In this document: in pieces, positions 10,740-19,414 of the stretch
Layout: every line of letters begins with the position of its first letter
Numbering within the stretch: the first letter of the stretch is position 1
NCBI RefSeq assembly: GCF_001665235.1
Contig: NZ_LZSC01000057.1
Location: forward strand, 186,001 to 250,000
Origin: Mycobacterium sp. 1100029.7
GTDB lineage: Bacteria > Actinomycetota > Actinomycetes > Mycobacteriales > Mycobacteriaceae
Direction: 5' to 3'
Length of the DNA: 64,000 nt
The notes under the pieces: model-generated
What the model was told of the DNA's origin: nothing
Databases searched by the model: none
What the model saw: the letters and a program-made list of their open reading frames with translations, nothing else
Position numbers and translations under genes: made by a program

Positions 10740-11696
10740 TCAGCCGCGCAATTGCGGCAGCACGTCACGCTGGTAGGTCTCGAAAAAACCGTCCATATCA
10801 GGGCCGATTTGCTGAACGTAGACCTCGTCGATGTCGGCGTCGAGGTACTCGCGCAGCTTCGCGACGTGCTTGTCGGGGTCCGGTCCGCAGGTGATGGCCT
10901 CGGCAACCTGGTCGGGTGTCACCAGCGACATCAGCGCGGCGAAATCCTTGGGCCGGGGCAAGGTTTGCGCCGACTGACCGGGCAATGCGTCGTTGCCCCA
11001 CAGCCGGTGCGCGACCTCGAGCGCCTTGTCCGGGTCCCGGTCCCAGCTGACCTTCGCCCCCGCCTGCACGGGCTTATCGCCGCCACCGGACTCGCGGAAC
11101 GTCTTGACCAGATCCGCCTCCGGCGTCACCAGGACGTACCCATCGCCGATTCGTCCGGCCAGCTCGGCGCCCTGCGGACCGAATCCGGAGACATAGATGG
11201 GCACCGGTTGCTCGGGGCGGGTATAAATGCGCGCCTCCTGCAATTCGTAGTGCTTGCCATGATGGCTCACTTCGTTGCCGCGGTGCAGCAGCCGGATGAC
11301 GTCGACCGCCTCTTCCAGCATCTCCTGCCGGACGCCAACCGACGGCCAGGGGTCACCGAGAATGTGTTCGTTCAATGCCTCACCACTGCCGACCCCGAGG
11401 ACGAACCGTCCGTCGAGTTGCACGGACGCGGTCGCTGCGGCCTGGGCGACGATCGCCGGATGCGTCCGAATGGTCGGGCAGGTCACGGCGGTGCTCACGG
11501 GTAACGAGGTCACTTGCGACAGCGCCCCGATGACACCCCACACGAAGGGGCTTTGACCCTGCTCGTCGTTCCAGGGGTGGAAGTGGTCGGAAATCCAGAG
11601 GGCGTCGAAGCCGGCAGCCTCGGCCCGCTTGGCCTGGTCCACCAGTTCCTTCGGGCCGTACTGCTCGCATGACAGGAAATATCCGATCTTGGTCAT
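10740..11696 (-). CDS. LLM-class F420-dependent oxidoreductase (TIGR03557-like)
   Basis: A 318-residue TIM-barrel enzyme of the luciferase-like monooxygenase superfamily. MTKIGYFLSCEQYGP at the N-terminus, ISDHFHPWNDEQGQSPFVWGV near 36-56, and GVGSGEALNEHILGD near 100 match the F420-dependent family that includes Fgd-type dehydrogenases. Fgd-like proteins use the His in SDHFHPW. The substrate is unknown. Its ATG (11694-11696) overlaps the putative ATG of the divergent GH15 gene, so one start may be misplaced or the promoters lie inside the coding regions. Confidence 0.9.
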   Translation of the reverse strand: MTKIGYFLSCEQYGPKELVDQAKRAEAAGFDALWISDHFHPWNDEQGQSPFVWGVIGALSQVTSLPVSTAVTCPTIRTHPAIVAQAAATASVQLDGRFVLGVGSGEALNEHILGDPWPSVGVRQEMLEEAVDVIRLLHRGNEVSHHGKHYELQEARIYTRPEQPVPIYVSGFGPQGAELAGRIGDGYVLVTPEADLVKTFRESGGGDKPVQAGAKVSWDRDPDKALEVAHRLWGNDALPGQSAQTLPRPKDFAALMSLVTPDQVAEAITCGPDPDKHVAKLREYLDADIDEVYVQQIGPDMDGFFETYQRDVLPQLRG

Positions 11697-13596
11697 GGCG
11701 ACCGACTACCCGCTGCACGCAGCGTTATGCACCGCACTTCTCCGTTTATCCCCGGCCGTCCAGGGAATTCGTCCGCTCGTGTGCCCGGCTCCAGAACTCG
11801 ACCCCGATATCTCGGAATCTCGCGATTCCCCTTATCGGACAGCCGGTTTCGCAGAGCTGCGCAGCTATGCTCCGATCGGTGACGGCCGGACGGTGGCACT
11901 GGTCGCCGAAGACGGTGCCATCGACTGGTTTCCGATCCCGAATCTGGATTCGCTACCGGTTTTCGCGGCCATGGTCGATCAGCCCAACGGTGGCCGCTTG
12001 GACCTGACGCCGACGGTCCCCTTCTCGACACAGCGCCGTTACCTGCCGAAAACCAATGTTCTGGAAACCACTTTCACCACTGATTCCGGGCGGGTCCGCA
12101 TCACCGACGGGCTCAACATCGGCTTCGGCGGACGGCTGCCCTGGACCGAGTTGGCTCGCCGCGTCGAAGGTCTCGACGGCGCGGTGCCGATGCGCTGGCG
12201 GGTGGCCCCCGGCACGTGCTTCAACTCGACATCACCGTGGGCGCGCCGCACCCCGCACGGCGCGATGCTGCGGGCCGGCGCGCTCAACTTGGGCATCTGT
12301 GTGTCGGACAACGTCGCGGTGGACTGGACCGATCAGGCGGCTTCGGGGACGTTCACCGCCACCCCCGGCCAGCGACAACTGATCGGCGTGGTGGCATCCG
12401 AGTCCGAGCCGTTGATGTTGTCGGCGGCCGCGAACATCGACGACGGGCTGGACACGACCATCTCCTTCTGGGGAAATTGGTCGGGCCAGTTCGACTGCCC
12501 GGACGCCTGGGCCGAGGCGGTACGCCGCAGCGTGCTGCTGCTGAAATTGCTCATCTTCAGCCCGACCGGTGCCATCGCCGCGGCCGCGACCACCTCGCTA
12601 CCGGAGCGGCTTTCGGGCGGCAAGAACTGGGACTACCGGTTCGCCTGGGTACGCGACACGGCATACACGTTAAGTGCGCTGCGCCGCTTCGGAATACGCG
12701 AAGAGACCCACGCCGCCGTGAGCTGGCTGTTGCGAACGGTGCGTCGCCACGGGCCGGAGGTCGAGGTTTTCTACTGCCTCGACGGGTCGGCCCCGCCGCC
12801 GGTGAAGCACTATGAGGTGGCCGGCTGGCACAGCATCGCCCCGGTCGTCACCGGCAATCGCGCCGACGGTCAATTGCAGCTCAGTATCTTCGCCGATCTC
12901 TTCGATACCGTTCGGCTCTACGTCGACAGCGGCCACGTACTGGACACCGAAACGGGGCATCTGCTTGCCGGTTTCGCCGACCGGGCGTGCGACGCGTGGC
13001 GCCATCAGGATGCCGGCATGTGGGAGCTGCGTCGCACCGAGCACTACACCACGTCCAAACTGGGCTGCTGGCAGGCGCTGCGGTGTGCCGTGTATCTGGC
13101 GAAGCTCGGCCAGATTCCGGGCGATCCCGGCCGCTGGGCCGGTGAGGCCGAACGGATCCGCGACTGGGTGCAACGGCGATGCTGGTCCGACGAATTGGGC
13201 AGCTACGAGTGGTACCCCGGCAGCGGCAAGCTCGACGCTTCGATCCTGCTGCATGCCGGCAGCGGTTTCGACCGCGGTCCGCGCATGTCGGCCACCGTCG
13301 ATGCACTGCGCCGTGAATTAGGCTGTGGTCCTTTGATTTTCCGCTTCAGCGGAGCACGCGACGACGAGCATGAGGGCGCCTTCGTTGCGTGCTCTTTCTG
13401 GGCCGTATCGGCTCTGCATCATGTCGGCCGCCGCGACGAGGCGCGCGCGCTGATGGATGAACTCGTCGAACTGACCAACGACGTCGGCGTCCTCCCGGAA
13501 ATGATCGACCCCGACACCCAGGCTTTCCTGGGCAACCTTCCGCAAGGCTTGAGCCACCTTGCCTTGATCGGCGCGGCACTCGACCTCACGTCGTAA
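11695..13596 (+). CDS. Glycoside hydrolase family 15 protein (glucoamylase/trehalase-like)
   Basis: A protein of up to 633 residues with an N-terminal beta-sandwich and a C-terminal (alpha/alpha)6 barrel, typical of GH15 enzymes including mycobacterial trehalases. Signatures: YAPIGDGRTVALVAEDGAIDWFPIPNLDS near the N-terminus, KNWDYRFAWVRDTAYTLSALRRFG near 305, and EHEGAFVACSFWAVSALHHVGR near the C-terminus, which carries a likely catalytic glutamate. Family members normally begin 5-10 residues before the IGD motif, so about 50 extra residues here are suspect. GTG at 11779 is a good alternative start and would leave room for a divergent promoter. Cytoplasmic, no signal peptide. Confidence 0.87.
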   Translation: MATDYPLHAALCTALLRLSPAVQGIRPLVCPAPELDPDISESRDSPYRTAGFAELRSYAPIGDGRTVALVAEDGAIDWFPIPNLDSLPVFAAMVDQPNGGRLDLTPTVPFSTQRRYLPKTNVLETTFTTDSGRVRITDGLNIGFGGRLPWTELARRVEGLDGAVPMRWRVAPGTCFNSTSPWARRTPHGAMLRAGALNLGICVSDNVAVDWTDQAASGTFTATPGQRQLIGVVASESEPLMLSAAANIDDGLDTTISFWGNWSGQFDCPDAWAEAVRRSVLLLKLLIFSPTGAIAAAATTSLPERLSGGKNWDYRFAWVRDTAYTLSALRRFGIREETHAAVSWLLRTVRRHGPEVEVFYCLDGSAPPPVKHYEVAGWHSIAPVVTGNRADGQLQLSIFADLFDTVRLYVDSGHVLDTETGHLLAGFADRACDAWRHQDAGMWELRRTEHYTTSKLGCWQALRCAVYLAKLGQIPGDPGRWAGEAERIRDWVQRRCWSDELGSYEWYPGSGKLDASILLHAGSGFDRGPRMSATVDALRRELGCGPLIFRFSGARDDEHEGAFVACSFWAVSALHHVGRRDEARALMDELVELTNDVGVLPEMIDPDTQAFLGNLPQGLSHLALIGAALDLTS

Positions 13597-13644
13597 CGGC
13601 CTGCAGCCGGGCCGAGCGCCCGGGCGAGAACAGCTTCGCTAAAT

Positions 13645-13663
13645 TGGAGAAGGTAGTTCTCCA
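13645..13663. promoter_or_regulatory. Perfect inverted-repeat operator candidate upstream of the thiolase operon
   Basis: TGGAGAA (13645-13651) and TTCTCCA (13657-13663) form a perfect 7+7 inverted repeat around the 5-base spacer GGTAG. Size and symmetry suit a TetR-type regulator. It lies between the GH15 stop and the first thiolase codons, where an operator of the lipid-degradation operon would be expected. A looser related repeat lies at 21206-21222 in front of the SDR/APH pair. No TetR gene is present nearby. Confidence 0.5.
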
Positions 13664-13817
13664 CAGCCGAGAGACCAATTACGATCAGTAGCGAATCACC
13701 GGGGTTTGGTGAGCCCTAAGGAGCCGTCATGTCGACCACGCCATAGACGCCGGATTCGCTGATGCCATTGGCTGCCCAAGCAGTACCGAGGCCACTCCCC
13801 CACGATCGGAGCTCACC

Positions 13818-15038
13818 ATCGACGCCTGGATTCTTGATGCGGTCCGCACCCCGCGCGGTCGGGGCCGCCCCGACGGCGGTCTGCACGACGTGCATCCGCA
13901 AACGCTCTTCGCGACCTGCCTCACCGCCCTGGCCAAGCGCACCGGCTTCCAGCCGGCTGACGTCGGTGACGTGATCGCCGGCAACGGCATCCTGTCCGGT
14001 GACCACGCCGACGACATCGCACGGCTGTCGGTGCTGTTGGCCGGCTGGCCCGAGACGGTACCGGGCATGACATTGAACCGCTTCTGCGGTTCGGGTCAGC
14101 AGGCCGTCACCGTCGCCGCCTCCGCGGTCGCCGCAGGCAGCGAGGATCTGGTCATCGCCGGAGGTGTGGAATCGATGTCGCGCTGGGACGTCACGGCCGG
14201 GGTGCCGACGATCGACGGCAACAACGCCGCCTTTCGTGCGCTCTATCCGACGGTGCCACAGGGCATCTCGGCCGACCTGATCGCGACTCTCGAGGGCTTC
14301 AGCCGCGAGGCCGTCGACACGTACGCGACACAGAGCCAGAACCGTGCGGCCACCGCCGTCGACGAGGGCAGGTTCGATCGCTCGCTGATCGAGGTGGCAA
14401 CCCCCGACGGCCCCGTCGCGCACGACGAACATCCGCGTGCCGGCACCTCCACCGAGACGCTGGCGCGGCTGAAGCCCGCTTTCGCGGCGATGGGGGCGGC
14501 GAATGCCCCGGGCGAGCAACGCACGTTCGACGAGATCTGCCTGGACCGCTATCCCAGCATCGACCACATCGACCACGTTCATCACGCGGGCAACTCCTCG
14601 GGAGTGGTCGACGGCGCGGCAGCCGTGCTGCTCGCCTCGCCGGACTGGGCGCAGGCCAACGGCGTAACACCGCGCGCCCGAATCCGGGCCGCCGCCGCGA
14701 TCGGCAGCGAACCGATCATCATGCTCACCGCACCCGGGCCGGCGGCACAGCGCTGCCTGACGCGAGCCGGCATGACCGTCGACGACATCGACCTCTGGGA
14801 GATCAACGAGGCCTTCGCCGCCGTCCCGCTGAAGACAATTCGCGACCTCGGCCTTGACCCCGATCTGGTCAACGTCAATGGCGGCGCGATCGCGCTGGGC
14901 CACCCGATCGGCGCCACCGGCGCGATGCTGATCGGCACCATTCTCGACGAGCTCGAACGCCGGGACCTGACAACGGGATTGGTGACGATGTGCACAGGTG
15001 GCGGCATGGGCACCGCGACGATCGTCGAGCGGCTGTGA
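13818..15038 (+). CDS. Thiolase (acetyl-CoA C-acetyltransferase family) without a normal start codon
   Basis: A thiolase of about 406 residues. The reading frame begins with the usual thiolase N-terminus WILDAVRTPRGRGRPDG. Catalytic features are the nucleophilic Cys in LNRFCGSGQQAV, NEAFA near 335, GGAIALGHPIGATGA with its catalytic His, and the second Cys in MCTGGGMG. No ATG, GTG or TTG lies in frame before the N-terminal motif. ATC at 13818 sits 6 bases after GGAG and is where ATG would be expected; the next usable start, GTG at 13890, would remove the first beta strand. First gene of the four-gene acyl-CoA operon, overlapping the hydratase by GTGA. Confidence 0.85.
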   Translation: MDAWILDAVRTPRGRGRPDGGLHDVHPQTLFATCLTALAKRTGFQPADVGDVIAGNGILSGDHADDIARLSVLLAGWPETVPGMTLNRFCGSGQQAVTVAASAVAAGSEDLVIAGGVESMSRWDVTAGVPTIDGNNAAFRALYPTVPQGISADLIATLEGFSREAVDTYATQSQNRAATAVDEGRFDRSLIEVATPDGPVAHDEHPRAGTSTETLARLKPAFAAMGAANAPGEQRTFDEICLDRYPSIDHIDHVHHAGNSSGVVDGAAAVLLASPDWAQANGVTPRARIRAAAAIGSEPIIMLTAPGPAAQRCLTRAGMTVDDIDLWEINEAFAAVPLKTIRDLGLDPDLVNVNGGAIALGHPIGATGAMLIGTILDELERRDLTTGLVTMCTGGGMGTATIVERL

Positions 15039-15829
15039 CCGTGCCCAGCACCCTCGACCTCGACCGCCCTCACGAGGGCGTCGTTGTCCTGCGGCTGAAC
15101 CGCCCCGAGCGACTCAACGCGATCAACGAGGTCATGCAGACTGAATTGACCCAGACGCTCGGCGAATTGGCGGTCGACGATTCGACGCGCGCCGTCGTTC
15201 TCACCGGCGCCGGTCGAGGCTTCTGCGCGGGAATTGATATGCGCGACTTCGGGCCCGGCATGCTCGAGGCCGATGCGCCCGCGCTGGACCGGATGCGTTT
15301 TCAAGAGCGGATGGCGGCCCTGGCTGAAGCCCTGCGCGCAGTGCCGGCGCCCGTGATCGCGGCGGTCAACGGTCCCTGCGTCGGAGCGGGATTTGCCTTG
15401 TGCCTGGCCTCCGACATCCGGATATGCTCGACCACAGCATCATTCGGCAACGCCGCTATCCTGCTGGGCTTATCGGGCGCCGAAATGGGCATGAGCTATC
15501 ACCTGCCCCGCATCGTCGGTACCAGTGTCGCCGCCGACTGGATGCTCACCGGCCGCACGGTGGCGGCCGCCGAAGCCGACCGGCGCGGCCTGGTCAGCGA
15601 GGTGGTCGAACTGGACCGGCTCACCGGGCGTGCACTCGAGTTGGCCACGCAGATCGCGGATCTGGCGCCGCTGGGGGTTCAACTGACCAAGCGGGCGCTG
15701 CAGGTCAACACCGACGCGGCGAACCTGTCTGCGGCGCTGGAGTTGGAGAACCGAAATCAGGTGATCTCGCATGCCACCGAGGAAGCGGCCGCCCGTAGGC
15801 AGAAGTGGTCGTCGGGGCAAAACCGGTGA
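15035..15829 (+). CDS. Enoyl-CoA hydratase/isomerase family protein
   Basis: A 264-residue crotonase-fold protein. It has the acyl-CoA oxyanion-hole motif GAGRGFCAGIDM near 60-72 and the second glycine-rich motif PVIAAVNGPCVGAGFALCLASDIRI near 105-130, followed by SGAEMGMSYHLPRIVG. The Glu in GAEMG may be catalytic. GTG at 15035 overlaps the thiolase stop (GTGA), giving translational coupling. It probably hydrates or isomerises an enoyl-CoA in the pathway shared with the flanking thiolase, CaiB transferase and acyl-CoA dehydrogenase. Confidence 0.9.
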   Translation: MTVPSTLDLDRPHEGVVVLRLNRPERLNAINEVMQTELTQTLGELAVDDSTRAVVLTGAGRGFCAGIDMRDFGPGMLEADAPALDRMRFQERMAALAEALRAVPAPVIAAVNGPCVGAGFALCLASDIRICSTTASFGNAAILLGLSGAEMGMSYHLPRIVGTSVAADWMLTGRTVAAAEADRRGLVSEVVELDRLTGRALELATQIADLAPLGVQLTKRALQVNTDAANLSAALELENRNQVISHATEEAAARRQKWSSGQNR

Positions 15830-16968
15830 GCGGGCCGCTGCGCGGTGTCCGGATCGTGATGATGGGCGGACTGGGTCCCGCGCCGTTCTGCGGAATGTTG
15901 TTGGGAGATCTGGGCGCAGACGTCATCCGCATCGACGCCGTGGCGGGCGTCGACGGGCCACTCCCGATCGACTACACCGTCCGCCGTAGCCAGCGGTCGC
16001 TGGCCGCCGACGTGAAGGATCCTCGGGGCCGGGACCTGGTCCACCGATTGGTCGCCGGCGCCGACGCGTTCGTCGACGTATACCGCCCCGGCGTGGCCGA
16101 ACGGCTGGGCATCGGTCCCGATGCACTGCTCGAACACAATCCCCGTCTGGTCTACGCCCGCATGACCGGGTACGGGCAGGACGGGCCGCTGGCCGGTCAT
16201 GCCGGCCACGACATCAACTACCTCGCGCTGGCCGGTGCACTGCACGGCATCGGCACGGTCGAAGCGCCCGTTCCCCCGCTCAACTTGGTCGGCGACTACG
16301 GCGGCGGCGGAATGCTGTTGGCCGTCGGCGTGCTCAGCGCGATCCTCGAAGCCCGCGACTCGGGTGCGGGCCAAGTGCTCGACGTCGCGATGATCGACGG
16401 CGTCGCCACCCTACTGGCCCCGTACTTCGGTATGGTGCCCGCCGGCACTTGGCGCGACCACCGCCAGGACAACCTGCTCGACGGCGCAGCGCACTTCTAC
16501 GGCGCCTATGTCACCGCGGACGGACAGCACATCGCCGTCGGCGCGATGGAGCCCAAGTTCTACGCAGAGCTCTGTGATCGGCTCGGCGTCGACGTACCCC
16601 ATGACGACGACCAGCCGGCCGCATGGGCCGCGCACCGGGCGGTGCTGGCCGCGCGCTTCGCCGAGAAGTCCCGTGACGAGTGGGAACTGCTCCTCGATTC
16701 GCCGGGATGCTGTGCGACACCGGTGCTATCGCTGTCGGAGGCGCCACGGCATCCGCACTTTGTCGCCCGGGACACTTTCATCGCCGTCGACGGGATCACC
16801 CAGCCCGCACCGGCTCCACGGTTTTCGCGCACCCGGCCCGACGCGCCCTGTCCGCCGTCGCTGCCCGGTGATCACACGCTCGCGTTATTGCGTGAGATCG
16901 GATTCGACGAGGCCGCCCTCACCGAACTGGTGGACGCCGGCATCGTGGCACAGAGCAGCTCGCACTGA
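15826..16968 (+). CDS. CaiB/BaiF-family CoA transferase (or 2-methylacyl-CoA racemase-like)
   Basis: A 380-residue family III CoA-transferase fold protein: SGPLRGVRIVMMGGLGPAPFCGMLLGDLGADVIRID at the N-terminus, and YARMTGYGQDGPLAGHAGHDINYLALAGALHGIG near 115-150. The HDINY block resembles alpha-methylacyl-CoA racemases, whose catalytic pair includes this His and Asp, so racemase activity on 2-methyl-branched acyl-CoA is as likely as CoA transfer. The start GTG 15826 overlaps the preceding stop (GTGA). A racemase would fit breakdown of branched or sterol side-chain acyl-CoAs. Confidence 0.88.
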   Translation: MSGPLRGVRIVMMGGLGPAPFCGMLLGDLGADVIRIDAVAGVDGPLPIDYTVRRSQRSLAADVKDPRGRDLVHRLVAGADAFVDVYRPGVAERLGIGPDALLEHNPRLVYARMTGYGQDGPLAGHAGHDINYLALAGALHGIGTVEAPVPPLNLVGDYGGGGMLLAVGVLSAILEARDSGAGQVLDVAMIDGVATLLAPYFGMVPAGTWRDHRQDNLLDGAAHFYGAYVTADGQHIAVGAMEPKFYAELCDRLGVDVPHDDDQPAAWAAHRAVLAARFAEKSRDEWELLLDSPGCCATPVLSLSEAPRHPHFVARDTFIAVDGITQPAPAPRFSRTRPDAPCPPSLPGDHTLALLREIGFDEAALTELVDAGIVAQSSSH

Positions 16969-16986
16969 CCGACGAAGGGATGACAG

Positions 16987-18282
16987 ATGTCGTGGGATTT
17001 CTCCACTGATCCGCAGTGGGCGCAACAGCTCGAATGGGTCGAGGATTTCGTCCGCAACGAGTGCGAACCGATCGACCTCATCGTCAAGGAATCACATGAC
17101 TTGACCGATCCGGTGCGCCAGGCGCTGATCCCACCACTGCAGGAGATCGTCAAAGAGCGCGGGTTGTGGGCCACCCATCTGGGGCCGCATCTCGGTGGCC
17201 CCGGCTACGGCCAGGTGAAATTGGCACTGCTCAACGAGATCCTGGGCCGCTCGGAGTGCGCTCCGATCGTGTTCGGTTCGCAGGCGCCCGATTCCGGTAA
17301 CAGCGAGATCCTCGCGCACTACGGCACGCCCGAGCTCAAAGCGCGTTACCTCGAGCCGCTGCTGGACAACCGCATCGTGTCCTGCTTCTCGATGACCGAA
17401 CCGCAGGGCGGTGCCGATCCGAAGGTGTTCACCACCGCCGCGGTCCCCGATGGTGATCACTGGATCATCAACGGGGAGAAGTGGTTTTCCTCGTTTGCCT
17501 CGATGGCGTCGTTCATCATCGTGATGGCGATGACCGATCCCGAAGCACCGCCCTATCAGCGCTATTCGATGTTCGTCGTTCCCGGCAACACACCCGGCAT
17601 CAACGTGATGCGCGACGTCGGACTGGGATATCAGCCCCTCGGCGGCGGCCGCGAAGGCTATGTCCGCTACGAAAACGTGCGGGTGCCCAACGATCACATG
17701 CTCGGTCCGCGGGGCGGGGCTTTCGTCGTGGCGCAAACCCGCCTGGGCGGTGGCCGTATTCATCACGCCATGCGCACGGTCGGCTTGGTTCGCCGTATCT
17801 TCGACATGCTCTGCGAGCGGGCCGTATCGCGCTACACCCAGGGCGAGGCGCTTTCCAACAAGCAGCTCGTACAGGAGATGATCGCCGACTCGTGGATGGA
17901 GATCGAGGCGTTCCGCCTGCTCACCCTTCAAACCGCTTGGAAGATCGATCAATTCAACGACTACAAGGCGGTGCGCGCGGACATCTCGGCGGTCAAGGCG
18001 ATGATGCAGAAGGTGCTGCACGACGTGTCGGCGCGGGCGCTGCAGTTGCACGGATCGTTGGGCACCACCCATGAGATGCCGTTCGTGCAGTATCTGGTGG
18101 AATCTTTCGTGCTCGGCCTTGCCGACGGCCCGACCGAAGTGCACAAGGTGACGCTGGCCCGAATGCTGCTCAAGGACCACGAGCCCGCACCCGACCTCTT
18201 TCCCTCCGAGCACCTGCTGCGACTGCGTGCCGCTGCCGAGGCCAAGTTCGCCGACAGGCTGGCTGGTATTCCGCGCGGCTAG
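16987..18282 (+). CDS. Acyl-CoA dehydrogenase
   Basis: A 431-residue FAD-dependent dehydrogenase that introduces an alpha-beta double bond into acyl-CoA. Signatures: SCFSMTEPQGGADPKVF near 135, INGEKWFSSFASMASFIIVM near 165, and the C-terminal QLHGSLGTTHEMPFVQYLVESFVLGLADGPTEVHK. It resembles the longer ACAD10/11-type dehydrogenases more than short-chain FadE proteins. ATG 16987 is preceded by GAAGGGATGACAG. Fourth and last gene of the operon, 18 bases after the CaiB gene. Its TAG overlaps the porin stop on the other strand (shared CTAG). Confidence 0.9.
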   Translation: MSWDFSTDPQWAQQLEWVEDFVRNECEPIDLIVKESHDLTDPVRQALIPPLQEIVKERGLWATHLGPHLGGPGYGQVKLALLNEILGRSECAPIVFGSQAPDSGNSEILAHYGTPELKARYLEPLLDNRIVSCFSMTEPQGGADPKVFTTAAVPDGDHWIINGEKWFSSFASMASFIIVMAMTDPEAPPYQRYSMFVVPGNTPGINVMRDVGLGYQPLGGGREGYVRYENVRVPNDHMLGPRGGAFVVAQTRLGGGRIHHAMRTVGLVRRIFDMLCERAVSRYTQGEALSNKQLVQEMIADSWMEIEAFRLLTLQTAWKIDQFNDYKAVRADISAVKAMMQKVLHDVSARALQLHGSLGTTHEMPFVQYLVESFVLGLADGPTEVHKVTLARMLLKDHEPAPDLFPSEHLLRLRAAAEAKFADRLAGIPRG

Positions 18283-18962
18283 ACGGCCGTGGTCACGCCG
18301 ACGTAGGACAACACCACGTCGGATTGGTCAGTGACGCGGGTCAGTGTGGCGTAGGAGCGGATGAACGACTGGCCCACGCATCCGTCGATCTTCACGTGGA
18401 AGTTGGAGATCATCACCCACGGGTTGGCGCCTTTGAATTGCTTCTTGTTGACCGGCACCACGACGACGAAGCCGGGTTTGAGTCCCACGTTGATGGTTCC
18501 TTCCACCGGGGCAGAGATCAGCGGCAGCAGCCCGGTTGTCACCCCGGGCAACAGCGCCGTGGTGCCGATCGACGGGCCCAGGCCGGCCGCACCGCCTATC
18601 TCGACGCCGTTAGAAGTGCTCATGTCGATGCCGCAACCGATCTCGAAGCCCACCTCGAGGAGGCCTTGCGCCTGCTCCGGTCCGGACAGCGACCCGACGA
18701 AGGTGCCGCTGGAAAGGTATTCACGCGACGAGAGTGCGGTGGTCAACGGGGCCACCGGCACCTGCGCCTCGTCCCGGGCGCCCAGGCCCAATCTCCAACC
18801 GTCCGGAGTATTGATGATGCTCGGTGGGTTCGATGCAATCCGTCCGTCGTTGGATGCCGCGGCGGCGCCAGCGGGCTCGGCATCGGGATCGCCTCCCGCC
18901 GGCGGGGCGATCGTCACCGACAGCACGACGCACACGGCAAGAACCGCAGCGCGACGCGTCAC
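18279..18962 (-). CDS. MspA-family outer-membrane porin-like protein
   Basis: The 227-residue secreted protein begins with TRRAAVLAVCVVLSVTIAPPAGG, a clear signal peptide. The mature part shows MspA-family features: DGWRLGLGARDEAQVPVAP, SREYLSSGTFVGSLSG, LLEVGFEIGCGIDMS near 125-140, and FHVKIDGCVGQSFIRSYATLTR near the C-terminus. MspA proteins are octameric water-filled porins of the mycomembrane. Two cysteines (GCGID and DGCVG) could form a disulfide, unlike classical MspA. GTG at 18962 was chosen for the GAGGGGG site 9 bases upstream; the frame is open further. Monocistronic, convergent with the acyl-CoA dehydrogenase. Confidence 0.82.
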   Translation of the reverse strand: MTRRAAVLAVCVVLSVTIAPPAGGDPDAEPAGAAAASNDGRIASNPPSIINTPDGWRLGLGARDEAQVPVAPLTTALSSREYLSSGTFVGSLSGPEQAQGLLEVGFEIGCGIDMSTSNGVEIGGAAGLGPSIGTTALLPGVTTGLLPLISAPVEGTINVGLKPGFVVVVPVNKKQFKGANPWVMISNFHVKIDGCVGQSFIRSYATLTRVTDQSDVVLSYVGVTTAV

Positions 18963-19147
18963 CAGGGTGATCCCCCTCACAGTCACCAACGTATGGGTCG
19001 AGAGGTACGCCGTGCCGAACTGCTGCGGTGCCCGGCGAAGTCGTTGTGTGTTCGTAACTGATATGCGATGTGCATTCGGCACGCTGGCAGTGTTCCGCGC
19101 GGCCCCCGCGCCGCTAGACTTGCGGCACGCGAGGGAGAGGAGCGGCG

Positions 19148-19405
19148 ATGAGAGCTCGGTCCTACGCTCGCGTCATGATTGCCGGAGCCGTCGGCGTCAT
19201 GATCCTCGGATGCGGCACCGGCCTAACGCACGCGGACCCGGGCGATGACCCCGGCACCCCAATGGTGCCGCCCACCCTCAACGAATGGCTGCAGGTGGAA
19301 GGTCCGTCGATATTCACCAACCCGGCCAACCGGGGCCGTCCGGTGGAAAAGAACTGGGACGGCGTCGGAATGTATTGCCAGAACATTTTTATCCGGTGCG
19401 GATAG
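19148..19405 (+). CDS. Small secreted mycobacterial protein
   Basis: An 85-residue protein with an N-terminal signal sequence (MRARSYARVMIAGAVGVMILGC, cleavage near THADPGDD). Its short mature region is rich in Pro, Asn and Trp and ends with two cysteines (MYCQNIFIRCG) that may form a disulfide. Start ATG 19148 follows GAGGGAGAGGAG. The cysteine at residue 22 lies in GCGTG rather than a strong lipobox. The function is unknown. It stands alone between the porin and the APH gene, which ends 9 bases beyond it on the other strand. Confidence 0.7.
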   Translation: MRARSYARVMIAGAVGVMILGCGTGLTHADPGDDPGTPMVPPTLNEWLQVEGPSIFTNPANRGRPVEKNWDGVGMYCQNIFIRCG

Positions 19406-19414
19406 CGGGCCGGC

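Noticed and set aside
13716..14903. 395-codon antisense frame opposite the thiolase
   Set aside because: Thiolase motifs on the plus strand are unmistakable; the antisense product has shadow-type composition.
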